This document shows, piece after piece, positions 1-8,341 of a DNA stretch of 43,265 bases. Both the position numbers and the translations under genes were made by a program. The notes under the pieces are model-generated. The model had not been told where the DNA came from and ran no database searches. It worked only from the letters and a program-made list of their open reading frames with translations. How positions within the stretch are numbered: the stretch's first letter is position 1; the number at the start of each line of letters is the position of its first letter. Source of the stretch: Chloroflexaceae bacterium (GTDB taxonomy: Bacteria; Chloroflexota; Chloroflexia; Chloroflexales; Chloroflexaceae). The stretch lies in assembly GCA_012031225.1 (NCBI GenBank), contig JAAUTZ010000022.1, positions 1-43,265 on the forward strand, written 5' to 3'.

Positions 1-145
1 GGGAAATATGCCTTCCTCTACCTGGCCCGGAGCGCATCCGCAGCGAAATGTTCCTGGCCCGCCTGCCCCGGATGAAAGTCTCCCTCCTGGCTGTGGACGA
101 AGCGCACTGCATCAGCCAGTGGGGCTATGACTTCCGCCCTGCGCC
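1..145 (+). pseudogene. RecQ-type helicase fragment, frameshifted and truncated
   Basis: The stretch encodes the RecQ motif II region: LLAVDEAHCISQWGYDFRP, with the DEAH box that couples ATP hydrolysis to unwinding, is read from about 82 to 145. The preceding RecQ motif (FLYL then GPERIRSEMF) needs a frame change near base 25-30, because FLYL lies in frame 1 and PERIRSEMF in frame 3. After DFRP the sequence stops resembling RecQ: the usual continuation with helicase motifs III-VI and the RQC/HRDC domains is absent. It runs off the left edge of the window, so only a fragment is seen. I read it as a dead remnant or an assembly artefact, not a working helicase. Confidence 0.6.
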
Positions 146-398
146 CGACCTGCGGCTCGACCGGCAGACGCCGGAAGTGCTGCGCTACCTCGTCCGCCAT
201 TATGAGTTGTTCCTGCCGGAAGTTGTCACCCGCCTGCCGGAACTGGCCGACGACCCGACACTGGTCGATGACATGGACGACACGACGCTGCGCCAGCTCG
301 TCTCCGGCTGCGCCGATGGCGTTCACCTGTGCTGGATGGACGCTGCCGCGTTCGTGGCGGCGGTCCCTGGTGTGCAGCAGGTGGCGCTCCACGCCTGA
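146..398 (+). CDS. unidentified reading-frame tail fused to the RecQ fragment
   Basis: The frame that carries the RecQ DEAH box stays open for about 84 more codons and stops at 396-398. The encoded tail (PEVLRYLVRHYELFLPEVV and onward) is acidic and helix-like and does not resemble RecQ. It could be the 3' end of a different gene joined at about 145. I do not recognise the family. It converges on the response regulator on the other strand, with a hairpin between them. Whether it is translated is unknown. Confidence 0.3.
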
Positions 399-410
399 TA
401 AGCCGCCTGA

Positions 411-435
411 ACGGGGCAGGCGATGCCTGCTCCGT
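411..435. terminator. hairpin terminator between converging genes
   Basis: An 11-bp stem (ACGGGGCAGGC / GCCTGCTCCGT, one G-U wobble) with a 3-base loop lies between the + strand tail ending at 398 and the - strand response regulator ending at 477. There is no clear T-tract, so it may work for both strands or need a factor. Confidence 0.5.
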
Positions 436-476
436 CTCACCCTTTCACCCTTGCAGCTCTCCCTCAGCCTTTTTCC

Positions 477-1112
477 TCAGCCCTCGCCTGTGGTGAAAAG
501 CCCGCGTTGCAGGGCCACCGCGACAGCGGCGGCACGGTCCGCGACATCCAGCTTGCGGTAGATGTGCCCCAGGTGCGTCTTGACCGTCGCCTCGCTGATG
601 TGCAGCCTGTGCGCGATTTCCTTGTTAGCGCGGCCCTGCGCCACCAGCCGCAGAATCTCGATTTCGCGTTCGCTGAGCAGGTTGGCGGAAGCCGTCATGT
701 AGGGCAGGATGCGCTCCGCCAGCCCCGGCCCTAACGCCGGTTTGCCCGCCGCCGCCAGCCGGATCGCCCGGTAGAGTTCTTCACGCGGCGCGTCCTTGAG
801 CAGGTAGCCCTTCGCGCCTGCATCCAGCGCGGCCCGCACATCGTAATCACTCACGTAGCTGGTAAGAACGAGGACATGCGTGCCGGGCAGCTTCTCGCGC
901 AGGGCCTTCACCGCCGCGATGCCGTCCATTTCCGGCATACGCAGGTCCATGAGGACGACATCCGGCTGCAAACGCAGCGCCAGGGCGACGGCTTCCGCGC
1001 CGGTGCGGGCTTCACCGATGACGCTGAAGCCCGCCTGCCCCGCCAGCATCCCGTGAAGGCCCGTTCGCACAACGGGGTGATCGTCCGCGATGAGGATGCG
1101 AATAACGGTCAT
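477..1112 (-). CDS. NarL/FixJ-family response regulator
   Basis: This is a 211-residue two-component DNA-binding regulator in the cytoplasm. The receiver domain (about residues 4-120) has the acidic pair D10/D11, the phospho-acceptor D56 in LMDLRMPEMDG and the conserved K106. A LuxR-type helix-turn-helix follows at about 147-205 (LSEREIEILRLVAQGRANKEI, ATVKTHLGHIYRKL). Length and layout are typical of the family. The ATG at 1112 overlaps a TGA of an upstream reading frame (ATGA), the usual coupling with a cognate histidine kinase, but only about ten codons of that kinase remain before infB begins. GC content is higher than in the genes to the right, which supports a separate origin for 1-1140. 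The target genes are unknown. Confidence 0.9.
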   Translation of the reverse strand: MTVIRILIADDHPVVRTGLHGMLAGQAGFSVIGEARTGAEAVALALRLQPDVVLMDLRMPEMDGIAAVKALREKLPGTHVLVLTSYVSDYDVRAALDAGAKGYLLKDAPREELYRAIRLAAAGKPALGPGLAERILPYMTASANLLSEREIEILRLVAQGRANKEIAHRLHISEATVKTHLGHIYRKLDVADRAAAVAVALQRGLFTTGEG

Positions 1113-1138
1113 GGCTGCGCCTCGTCTGATAAGCGTTC
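1109..1138 (-). pseudogene. last codons of a histidine kinase cut off at the infB junction
   Basis: On the - strand the frame reading ERLSDEAQP then TGA ends in an ATGA overlap with the response regulator start. Such an overlap is the norm for kinase-regulator operons. Upstream of about 1140 the same frame becomes the complement of the infB Gly/Arg linker, so the kinase is lost. The identity as a kinase is inferred from position and overlap only. Confidence 0.4.
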
Positions 1139-1264
1139 ACGGGTGGGGGCGGCGGGCAGCGCGGCGGCGGGAGTGATAATCGCGGCGGTGGGCAACGCGG
1201 TGGCAGTAGCCAACGCGGCAGCGGCGGCAATCGCCAAGCCCCACCGCCACGTACCCCAGCGCGG

Positions 1265-3040
1265 GTGCGGGGGCCTATCGAACTCGAAAGCATGATGACG
1301 ATCCGCGAGTTTTCGGAGGCAACCGGCATTGGCGCATCAGAAATCCTCAAGACGCTGATGAAGGGCGGCGTAATCGCCAACATCAATCAGCAGATTGACT
1401 ACGAAACTGCCGCCTTGATTGCGGCTGATTTCAATCTCGAAACCGTTGAGCGGGTGCCTGAACAGCTTGTCAATGTCGTTGAGAATATCGCCGACGTGCT
1501 GAAAGCCCAGCCTGCCGAGTCGCTCCAAGCCCGCCCGCCCGTCGTGACGATTATGGGCCACGTAGATCACGGCAAAACGAAGCTCCTTGATGCGGTGCGC
1601 TCGACCCGCGTTGCCGAAGGTGAAGCCGGCGGCATCACCCAGCATATCGGCGCGTACCAAGTCGAAGTGCATGGGCGCAAAATCACCTTCCTCGATACAC
1701 CCGGCCACGAGGCATTTACGGCGATGCGGGCACGCGGGGCGCAAGCGACGGATATTGTTGTGCTGGTGGTAGCTGCAAACGATGGCGTGATGCCCCAAAC
1801 GATAGAGGCGATTTCACACGTTCGGGCGGCTGGCGTGCCCCTCATTGTGGCGATCAATAAGATTGACCTCGAAGGAGCCAACCCAGATCGGGTGAAGCAA
1901 CAATTGGCAGAGCATGAGGTGATTGTCGAGGACTACGGCGGCGACGTGCCATCGGTTGAAGTCTCGGCTCGCCAGAAGATCAACATTGACGGCTTGCTCG
2001 AAATGATCCTGCTGGTTGCCGACCTTGCCGACCTGAAAGCGAATCCCGAGGCACCTGCCGTCGGCACGATCATCGAAGCCGAACTGGACAAAACTCGTGG
2101 CGCAGTGGCAACGGTGCTGGTGCAGCACGGCACGCTCCGGCAGGATGATACGGTGCTGGTGGGGGGGGTCGCCGGACGGATCAAGCTGATGTTCACCGAG
2201 ACGGGCAAACGCTTGCGCCACGCCGAGCCAGCTACGCCAGTCGGGATCTTGGGGTTGGATGATGTGCCCCAAGCGGGCGATATTTTGCAGGTGATGAGTG
2301 ACTTGACCGCTGCCCGCGAGATTGCCCTGCAACGCCAACGCCAGCAGCGCATGGATGCGATCAGCTTCAGCCACGGGACGACGCTGGATGACCTGTTCAG
2401 CCGCATCCAGCAGGGCCAGATGAAAGACCTGAACCTGATTGTCAAAGCCGATGTGCAGGGCACGATTGGTGCAATTGAACATATGCTAGGGCAGCTTAAC
2501 AATGACCAGAACGAGGTCAACATCAAGGTGATCCACAAAGGCACGGGCACAATCACCGAGAGCGATGTGAACCTTGCGCTCGTCAGTGGGGCCATTATCG
2601 TCGGCTTCAATGCCCGCCCTGATCCGGCGGGGCGACGGGCCGCAGAGCAACTCGGCGTAGATATTCGTTTCTACAACGTGATCTATAAGCTCACCGATGA
2701 TATTAAGAAAGCCATGATCGGGATGCTAGAACCGGAGTTCCGCGAGGTGGTGGAGGGCTTCGCCGAAGTTCGCAATACCTTCCGCCTGCCGAGCAAAGAA
2801 GTCGTCGCGGGCTTGATCGTCACCGACGGCAAGATCAACCGTAGCCTCAAGCTGCGCGTGCTACGCTCCGGCGTGGTGATCCACGATGGGCAGATCAACA
2901 GCCTGAAACGCTTCAAGGATGACGTGCGTGAAGTCGCATCTGGCTACGAGTGCGGCTTGACGGTCAATGGCTTCAATGATGTTACGGTGGGCGATACGAT
3001 GGAGTTCTACCGCATCGAAGAAGTTGAGCGCACCGTCTAG
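1265..3040 (+). CDS. infB: translation initiation factor IF-2, 5' end missing
   Basis: IF-2 is the GTPase that brings initiator fMet-tRNA to the 30S subunit and promotes 70S joining. Visible parts in order are the IF2-N domain ([19 protein letters not shown]), the GTPase domain with G1 GHVDHGKT, G3 DTPGHE, G4 NKID and G5 SAR, then domains II, III and the C-terminal fMet-tRNA-binding domain. The frame is open upstream to 1133 and encodes a Gly/Arg/Gln-rich linker (GGGGGQRGGGSDNRGGGQRG), normal for the N-terminal part of Chloroflexi IF-2. A stop at 1130-1132 and unrelated DNA follow. No ATG lies in that extension, and neither GTG 1265 nor ATG 1292 has a Shine-Dalgarno site. The gene is therefore truncated at its 5' end by rearrangement or misassembly. 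nusA and ylxR, usual upstream neighbours, are absent. It heads an operon with rbfA. Confidence 0.95.
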   Translation: MRGPIELESMMTIREFSEATGIGASEILKTLMKGGVIANINQQIDYETAALIAADFNLETVERVPEQLVNVVENIADVLKAQPAESLQARPPVVTIMGHVDHGKTKLLDAVRSTRVAEGEAGGITQHIGAYQVEVHGRKITFLDTPGHEAFTAMRARGAQATDIVVLVVAANDGVMPQTIEAISHVRAAGVPLIVAINKIDLEGANPDRVKQQLAEHEVIVEDYGGDVPSVEVSARQKINIDGLLEMILLVADLADLKANPEAPAVGTIIEAELDKTRGAVATVLVQHGTLRQDDTVLVGGVAGRIKLMFTETGKRLRHAEPATPVGILGLDDVPQAGDILQVMSDLTAAREIALQRQRQQRMDAISFSHGTTLDDLFSRIQQGQMKDLNLIVKADVQGTIGAIEHMLGQLNNDQNEVNIKVIHKGTGTITESDVNLALVSGAIIVGFNARPDPAGRRAAEQLGVDIRFYNVIYKLTDDIKKAMIGMLEPEFREVVEGFAEVRNTFRLPSKEVVAGLIVTDGKINRSLKLRVLRSGVVIHDGQINSLKRFKDDVREVASGYECGLTVNGFNDVTVGDTMEFYRIEEVERTV

Positions 3041-3156
3041 CCCCAGCGCGGGGTAGGCGGCTCTATGCCATACGGGTGGCGGCGAGGGGTGCGCCTTGTT
3101 TGCTGCCCGTGTGCTGTGATTGTGCGCTGCCTGTGTGCGCGAGGAGCAAGACAACT

Positions 3157-3570
3157 ATGACAACCAGACGTACCCGCCAGATTGCCGATACGATCCAACA
3201 GGTGTTGGGCACGGTGATCCAGAACGAATTGAAAGACCCGCGGATTGGCTTTGCGACCGTAACGGGGGTAGATGTCAGTGCCGACCTGAGCTATGCCACA
3301 GTACGCATTTCGGTAATGGGCGACGACCTCGAACAAGACGAGACGATGCAGGCTCTTGAACACGCTCGCGGCTACTTGCGGCGGCGGGTGGCGGAAGAGC
3401 TGCGCCACATGCGGAGCGTGCCCGAACTTCGGCTGTACCGCGATACCTCGCTCGAATACACCAATCATATCGAGGATGTGTTGCGCCAAGTCGAACATGA
3501 GCGACTGCTCAACCCGCCGCGCCTTGATGATGAGGATGAGGATGCGCCGGACAGCCCGCGTTCAGCATAA
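3157..3570 (+). CDS. rbfA: ribosome-binding factor A
   Basis: RbfA is a small KH-like protein that helps 16S rRNA 5' end maturation and 30S assembly. The 137-residue product has the family hallmarks: an N-terminal helix, [21 protein letters not shown], the [10 protein letters not shown] strand, [23 protein letters not shown], and an acidic tail (DDEDEDAP). I chose ATG 3157 because GAGGAG at 3141-3146 is well placed; an upstream in-frame extension to 3076 gives Cys-rich sequence foreign to the family. It follows infB by about 115 bases, the standard infB-rbfA order. Confidence 0.93.
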   Translation: MTTRRTRQIADTIQQVLGTVIQNELKDPRIGFATVTGVDVSADLSYATVRISVMGDDLEQDETMQALEHARGYLRRRVAEELRHMRSVPELRLYRDTSLEYTNHIEDVLRQVEHERLLNPPRLDDEDEDAPDSPRSA

Positions 3571-3616
3571 CGAACGCAGGCTGATTGGGTGAGTTGCAAC
3601 AGAAAGCAGACAGCAT

Positions 3617-4243
3617 ATGAGCAGCAGTGCCCCGCCGCCGCCAGATGTGTACTTCAAAAAGCGGCTCGACTATACCAGTGGCGGGCAGCAGTTTGTCTTT
3701 GATGTGGGGCATACCATCTTCTCTTCATTCCAAATTGACGAAGGCACCGATCTGCTGCTGCGCCTGCTTGAGCCGCCCGCCGACCCGCCCGGGCATATCC
3801 TCGATCTCGGCTGTGGCTGTGGCGTAATTGGGATTGTGCTGGCGCGGCGGTTTCCGACGGCCCACGTCACCCTCGCCGATAAAGACCTATTGGCGGTGCG
3901 GTATGCCCGCCACAATGCGGCCTGCAACAATATCGCCAATGTCACGGTGCTAGGCAGTGTTGGGCTTGAACATGTGCCCGATCATCCGTATGATATGATT
4001 ATCAGTAACATCCCCGCCAAGATCGGGGATGTTGCGATTGAACAAGAATTTATCCTCGATCCGCTTGCCCGCCTATGTCCGGGGGGCGTATACTGGTGTG
4101 TGGTCGTGAGCGGATTGAACCGGCTGATCCCCAAGATTGGGGTGCGCCATCAGTTGCCCTTGAAAGAGGTCAAGAAACGTGCCGGACACACGGTCTATCG
4201 AATCATCAAACCGACGCAAGAGAAAGGAGCGTCCCCGGCATGA
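3617..4243 (+). CDS. class I SAM-dependent methyltransferase (small-domain, RsmC/YbxB-like)
   Basis: The 208-residue protein carries a SAM-binding Rossmann fold: motif I is ILDLGCGCGVIG (about residues 58-69), followed by the acidic motif II LADKD. The catalytic-loop position reads SNIPAKIGD instead of the NPP(Y/F) of N-methyltransferases that act on RNA bases or glutamine. The closest general type I recognise is the methyltransferase small (MTS) domain of RsmC and YbxB. It sits between rbfA and nrnA in an RNA-metabolism operon, and its stop overlaps the nrnA start (ATGA). An rRNA or other RNA substrate is therefore plausible, but the altered motif makes the reaction uncertain. Confidence 0.8.
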   Translation: MSSSAPPPPDVYFKKRLDYTSGGQQFVFDVGHTIFSSFQIDEGTDLLLRLLEPPADPPGHILDLGCGCGVIGIVLARRFPTAHVTLADKDLLAVRYARHNAACNNIANVTVLGSVGLEHVPDHPYDMIISNIPAKIGDVAIEQEFILDPLARLCPGGVYWCVVVSGLNRLIPKIGVRHQLPLKEVKKRAGHTVYRIIKPTQEKGASPA

Positions 4244-5238
4244 TTACCGCCGATATAACCATTGCTGCCCCTGCGATTGCTGCGTTGCTCGCACCGGCTC
4301 GGCAGATTCTCCTCATCACCCATGTCAACCCCGATGGGGATGCCATCGGCTCGCTGCTCGGCGTGTGGCACAGCCTGCGGGCAAGCGGCAAAACTGCCGT
4401 CGCCCTTGCGCCCTCTGCGCTGCCCGAATACGTCTGCTGTCTGCCCGGCATCGAACACGTACAGGTCTATCAGGCGGGGCAAGAGCTACCTGCTTGCGAC
4501 CTGATCTGGATGATGGATACGGCAGCCCTAGATCGGGCCGGGCCTGTTTATGAGGAACACGCTCCGCAGATCCACCAACTCCCGATCATCGTGGTGGATC
4601 ATCACATCACCAATCCGGGTGAGGGGCGCATCAATCTGATTGACGCACACGCCGCCTCAACTGCGGAACTGCTCACGCTGCTGCTCACCGCTATGCATGC
4701 GCCATTGCCGCCGGACGCAGCGACAGCCCTGCTGCTGGGGATCACCACCGATACGCAGAGCTTCCAGACCAGCAGCAGTGGAGTGCAGTCCCTGCGCGCC
4801 GCCGCCCTGCTCCTCGAAGCAGGAGCCGATCAGCAGGCAATTGTGCGTAAGCTGTACTATGCGCTCCCGTTTGGGACGGCGCAGCTGGTAGGCAAATCGT
4901 TCAACGAGATCCGCCGCGAAGGAGGCTTGATCTGGACCCACGTCTCGCAGGAGATGCGCGAGAGTAGCGAGGACAGCGAGGATGCCAGCGACTACATTAC
5001 GCAGATGTTGCAGCGCATAGATGGCATGCAGGTGGCGGTGCTGTTCAAGGAACGCCCCGATGGTACGGTGAAGATCAGCCTGCGTTCGATCCCCGATATT
5101 GATGTGGCTGAGATTGCCACGCTATGGGGCGGTGGTGGGCACGCCCAAGCCGCAGGCGCAACGCTTCAGCTGGGATTACAAGCCGCCGAAGCGACGGTGT
5201 TGTCCGTCGTGCGTGAGGCGATCCGACAGGCGGGGTAG
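4240..5238 (+). CDS. nrnA: DHH-family phosphoesterase (nanoRNase/pAp phosphatase type)
   Basis: NrnA-type enzymes degrade RNA oligonucleotides of a few bases and dephosphorylate pAp, using Mn ions. The 332-residue protein has motif I HVNPDGDAIGS, an Asp in WMMDTA (motif II), the DHH signature VVDHHITN, and a DHHA1 domain ending in GGGGHAQAAG for substrate binding. ATG 4240 is preceded by AGAAAGGAGC and overlaps the upstream stop by four bases, so the two genes are translationally coupled. Length matches the family. An rbfA-nrnA-truB order is common in bacteria, which supports the call. Confidence 0.9.
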   Translation: MITADITIAAPAIAALLAPARQILLITHVNPDGDAIGSLLGVWHSLRASGKTAVALAPSALPEYVCCLPGIEHVQVYQAGQELPACDLIWMMDTAALDRAGPVYEEHAPQIHQLPIIVVDHHITNPGEGRINLIDAHAASTAELLTLLLTAMHAPLPPDAATALLLGITTDTQSFQTSSSGVQSLRAAALLLEAGADQQAIVRKLYYALPFGTAQLVGKSFNEIRREGGLIWTHVSQEMRESSEDSEDASDYITQMLQRIDGMQVAVLFKERPDGTVKISLRSIPDIDVAEIATLWGGGGHAQAAGATLQLGLQAAEATVLSVVREAIRQAG

Positions 5239-5240
5239 GC

Positions 5241-6152
5241 ATGCACGGCTTTCTGAATATCCACAAGGCGGCGGGCATGACTTCGCACGATGTTGTGGCG
5301 CGGGTGCGTCGCCTTGTAGGGCGTAAGATCAAGGTTGGGCATGCGGGCACGCTTGATCCCGCTGCAACAGGGGTATTGCCGGTGGCAATTGGTCAGGCAA
5401 CCCGCTTGATCGAATACCTCGCCGATGCCCGCAAAGGCTACCGTGCCACTGTTGCGCTTGGCATCACCACAAGCACCGATGATGCCGAAGGCGATCCGCT
5501 CACCCGCCAGCCTGTTCCCGCACTGGATCGAGCCACCCTCGAAGTTGCGCTAGAGCCGCTGCGTGGCTCCATTCTGCAAGTGCCCCCGATGTATGCTGCC
5601 CTGCACCACAACGGGCAACGCCTGTACGATTTGGCGCGTGCTGGGCAGGTGGTGGAGCGTGCGCCGCGCCCCGTCACGATCTACCAGCTAGAGCTGCTGG
5701 CGTGGAACCCGGTAACGGGGCAGCTCACCCTCGATATTGCCTGTAGCAAAGGCACCTACATCCGCGCTCTCGCCCGCGATCTGGGCGTGGCATTGGGTTG
5801 TGGGGCCCACCTTGCCGCCTTGCAGCGCACCTTCGTGGGCGATTTCGGGCTGGCTACGGCAGTTCCGCTGGAGGTGCTGCAAGCGGCGGAATCACCGCTC
5901 CCGTACCTGCTCGCGCCCGACGTAGCGGTTGCCGATTGGCCCGCGCTCACGCTGAATGCGACGCAGGTGCAGCAGGTGTTGCACGGCAAAATGCTCGACT
6001 TGCCGATTGGTACGCCCGATCAGGTGCGGGTGCATACCCCGCCGCCGCAGAGCCACCTCCTCGCCCTGCTCCAGCGCGATCCCGATCCGCCGTGCTGGTG
6101 GAAGCCGCTCAAAGTTTTGGCAGAGATCGCCGGGCCGCCACAGGCAGGCTAG
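5241..6152 (+). CDS. truB: tRNA pseudouridine(55) synthase
   Basis: TruB makes pseudouridine 55 in the T-loop of tRNAs. The 303-residue protein begins with GFLNIHKAAGMTSHDVV and has the catalytic aspartate D39 in GHAGTLDPAATGVLPV, then the conserved Tyr region KGYRATVALG and the KGTYIRALARDLG motif. It starts two bases after the nrnA stop, so it belongs to the same transcript. Its last 44 bases overlap the 3' end of the converging sensor gene, an unusually tight tail-to-tail arrangement. Confidence 0.95.
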   Translation: MHGFLNIHKAAGMTSHDVVARVRRLVGRKIKVGHAGTLDPAATGVLPVAIGQATRLIEYLADARKGYRATVALGITTSTDDAEGDPLTRQPVPALDRATLEVALEPLRGSILQVPPMYAALHHNGQRLYDLARAGQVVERAPRPVTIYQLELLAWNPVTGQLTLDIACSKGTYIRALARDLGVALGCGAHLAALQRTFVGDFGLATAVPLEVLQAAESPLPYLLAPDVAVADWPALTLNATQVQQVLHGKMLDLPIGTPDQVRVHTPPPQSHLLALLQRDPDPPCWWKPLKVLAEIAGPPQAG

Positions 6153-7776
6153 CGGTGCTATGGGGTGCGGTGGGCGCACGGCGAGCGAGTAGGTGCGGCG
6201 CGGCTGGCGCACCCCGCAGCGATTTGATAGCGGCGCGGATCGCCGTATCCAGATCGGCGTAAGGGTCAAGCTGATTCAGGTCTACATCCTGCCGCACAAT
6301 CACTTCGGCAATCATCGGCGAAACCCCCACAAGCATCACCCGTGCGCCCAGCAACTGCACCGCCTGCGCCGCTCCGAGCAGCAGCGTAATCACCTGATCA
6401 TCCACCATTGCCAAGCCGGTCACATCCAAGATTACAATTTTGGCGCGGCGTTGCTCGATCCCGTGCAGCAGCGACTCCATAATCAGATTGGCGCGGGCGG
6501 TATCTACGTGCCCAATCAAAGGCAACACAATCACTTGATCCCAAACGGGCAGGATCGGCGCAGACAGGCGATTGATCGTTGCCAGCAAGCTCTGCTGAAC
6601 ATGGATGCTGTGCTGGAGTTCCTGATTGCGCTGCTCGATCTCCTGCGAACGTAGCGCAAGCTCACGGGTGCCCGTCTCGATCTGCTGGTTGCGAACCGTA
6701 ATTGCTGTCTGCTGCTCACGCAGATTCGCTACCATCTGGTTGAAATTCTGCTGCAACGTGCCGAGTTCATCAGGGCGCGTCACGGCTACCTGCTGCTCCA
6801 GATTGCCCGCACTCACCTGCTGCGTGGCATGCGCAAGCGACTCAATGGGGCGCACCAGCCGATCCGTCACCCCAACACTGCCGATCAAGGCGATACATCC
6901 GGTTAGCACCATCGCACCAAGCATCCACCACAGCGCATTGAAGGTGGGCGCAAGGGCCTCACGGCTAGGCAATTCTGCAACCATTGCCACTAGCACTTGA
7001 TCGCGGCTATACGGGCGCACGGTGATGATCGTCTCATTGGTAATATTAGCGCCAATCTGCATCTCAGGATTGGTGGGCGTAACATCGTGCTGGATCAGGG
7101 GGGCATACGTCTCGGACCGGCGCAGGCGGGCAGGATCGCGGTGGGCAAGCAGCACGCCCGCCTGATCTACAATGCTGACCATGCCATCCTGCCCATACTT
7201 GATGTTGGTGATCTGTTCGAGCGGCTCGCGTAGGCGCACCTCGCCAATCAAGATGCGCATGGGCTGGCTCGCACGGAGCGTGAAAAGCGGCACGCTGATG
7301 GTCACGAGCTGATCGTTGTTGATGCGATCCGCAGTGACGGGGCCGAAGTAGGTCTGCCCCGTTTGCATCGGCTGGACGAAAGCCGGATCGTCGCTGCGGT
7401 TGGCGAGCTGGATGGACGGGATTACATTGTTGCGCGTGACGCGGCCCCGTTCGCGGCCCAGCGCATCTACGACAGTCAGCGAGCTGAAATAGTCGTGCTG
7501 GAACAGTTCTTGCGTCAAGGCACTGCTCAGCGTCTGGCCGCCAGTGCTCCGCACTAGTGGCGTATCGCCGAATGCACGCAGGTGGTTTTCCATTGCACTA
7601 AGGTGGACATCAAAGTACTCGACGGAACGGCTGGCAATTTCGCCTTGGATCTGGGTCACATGCTCATATTCGAGGCGCGTGATTTGCCAGATGCCCACTG
7701 CACCGAGCAGCATGAGGGGGAGCAGGGTGAAGAGCAAGGCGAGGGTGGTTATCCGATTGCGGAGGCTTGTCTGCAT
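6109..7776 (-). CDS. membrane sensor with dCache-like, HAMP and RsbR-type STAS domains
   Basis: The 555-residue protein has an N-terminal membrane segment (about 10-30), an extracytoplasmic sensing region resembling a double Cache domain (about 40-280), a second membrane segment (about 281-303), a HAMP linker (about 304-357), a Gln/Glu-rich coiled coil (about 345-400) and a STAS domain (about 408-515) with a basic, Pro/Ala-rich tail. The STAS part matches RsbR co-antagonists of the stressosome (VIVLPLIGHVDTARANLIME, LDVTGLAMVDD, LLGARVMLVGV). In RsbR two threonines are phosphorylated by RsbT. The first is kept here (T426 in HVDT); the second is replaced by aspartate (D460 in MVDD). The protein probably carries an external signal to a partner-switching pathway; no RsbT/RsbS gene is in view. 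Confidence 0.85.
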   Translation of the reverse strand: MQTSLRNRITTLALLFTLLPLMLLGAVGIWQITRLEYEHVTQIQGEIASRSVEYFDVHLSAMENHLRAFGDTPLVRSTGGQTLSSALTQELFQHDYFSSLTVVDALGRERGRVTRNNVIPSIQLANRSDDPAFVQPMQTGQTYFGPVTADRINNDQLVTISVPLFTLRASQPMRILIGEVRLREPLEQITNIKYGQDGMVSIVDQAGVLLAHRDPARLRRSETYAPLIQHDVTPTNPEMQIGANITNETIITVRPYSRDQVLVAMVAELPSREALAPTFNALWWMLGAMVLTGCIALIGSVGVTDRLVRPIESLAHATQQVSAGNLEQQVAVTRPDELGTLQQNFNQMVANLREQQTAITVRNQQIETGTRELALRSQEIEQRNQELQHSIHVQQSLLATINRLSAPILPVWDQVIVLPLIGHVDTARANLIMESLLHGIEQRRAKIVILDVTGLAMVDDQVITLLLGAAQAVQLLGARVMLVGVSPMIAEVIVRQDVDLNQLDPYADLDTAIRAAIKSLRGAPAAPHLLARRAPTAPHSTASLPVAARRSLPKL

Positions 7777-7806
7777 GATGTTCTCACGATCTACTTGACG
7801 AGCGGG

Positions 7807-7980
7807 TTAGTTTGGAGCTTCCCCACTATCACGAACGAGCAATTCAGTACCATTTTCGCGGGTCACTTCGAGCGTGGCAAGGATTACCGCTTCAGTTCGT
7901 TTGACATCTACGTTGCACCGTGCGCGTCCCACTGCCGGCCATGGTTTATGGTTTGGCGTTGGTTGCCTGCGACATGCCAA
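7807..7980 (-). CDS. possible short protein upstream of the sensor gene
   Basis: A 57-codon frame starting with TTG (or 41 codons from a GTG at 7932) ends 30 bases before the sensor start. Its C-terminal half (VDVKRTEAVILATLEVTREN, then GTELLVRDSG) has the composition of real protein, while the N-terminal half does not. There is no strong ribosome-binding site. It may be a small gene, a remnant of a longer one, or chance. I recognise no family. Confidence 0.2.
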   Translation of the reverse strand: MACRRQPTPNHKPWPAVGRARCNVDVKRTEAVILATLEVTRENGTELLVRDSGEAPN

Positions 7981-8277
7981 TCAGGAGCGTCTCCGGCGGG
8001 CGGGTGGATAGGGTAGTGGTGCAACCCTGCAACCACTGATGGCGAGCGTGCAGGATAGGAACAATGGGCAACGACAGGCTAGTGCGAACATGAGATCATC
8101 TTAGGTCAACGTTGGCGTGATTTAGTTGTGTAGGGTGTGCCAATCCGAGTGAGCCGTTTATAGATGTATGATACGTTGTTAGTGTAGCATACATTGCCCG
8201 ATGTTTCCATAGCATAAACAGCCTGAATCCACCCGATGTAAGTTAGCGAATCCTTACAGAGGGTGGTTGAACTTTTT

Positions 8278-8305
8278 TTCACAAACAGATTGGATCAGGT
8301 ATACT
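8278..8305 (+). promoter_or_regulatory. sigma70-type promoter of the stress-protein gene
   Basis: TTCACA (8278-8283) and TATACT (8300-8305) are separated by 16 bases and each matches consensus in five of six positions. The expected start is near 8312, giving a leader of about 30 bases with GGAGG before the ATG at 8342. Confidence 0.6.
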
Positions 8306-8341
8306 AACAGTAGGACACGGCTGTCCAGAATGGAGGAATAT

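Larger units (their letters stand above)
7777..8341. other. 565-base interval between divergent sensor and stress-protein genes
   Basis: The interval holds a tentative short - strand frame (7807-7980), a hairpin at 8015-8037 (AGTGGT-GCA / TGC-A-ACCACT, 9 bp with a 4-base loop) and the stress-protein promoter at 8278-8305. The right half (8090-8290) is AT-richer than the surrounding genes, as expected for a regulatory region. No RNA gene was recognised. Confidence 0.5.

Noticed and set aside
8267-8341. Longer start of the universal stress protein
   Set aside because: It would code through the -35/-10 region; ATG 8342 has a good ribosome-binding site.
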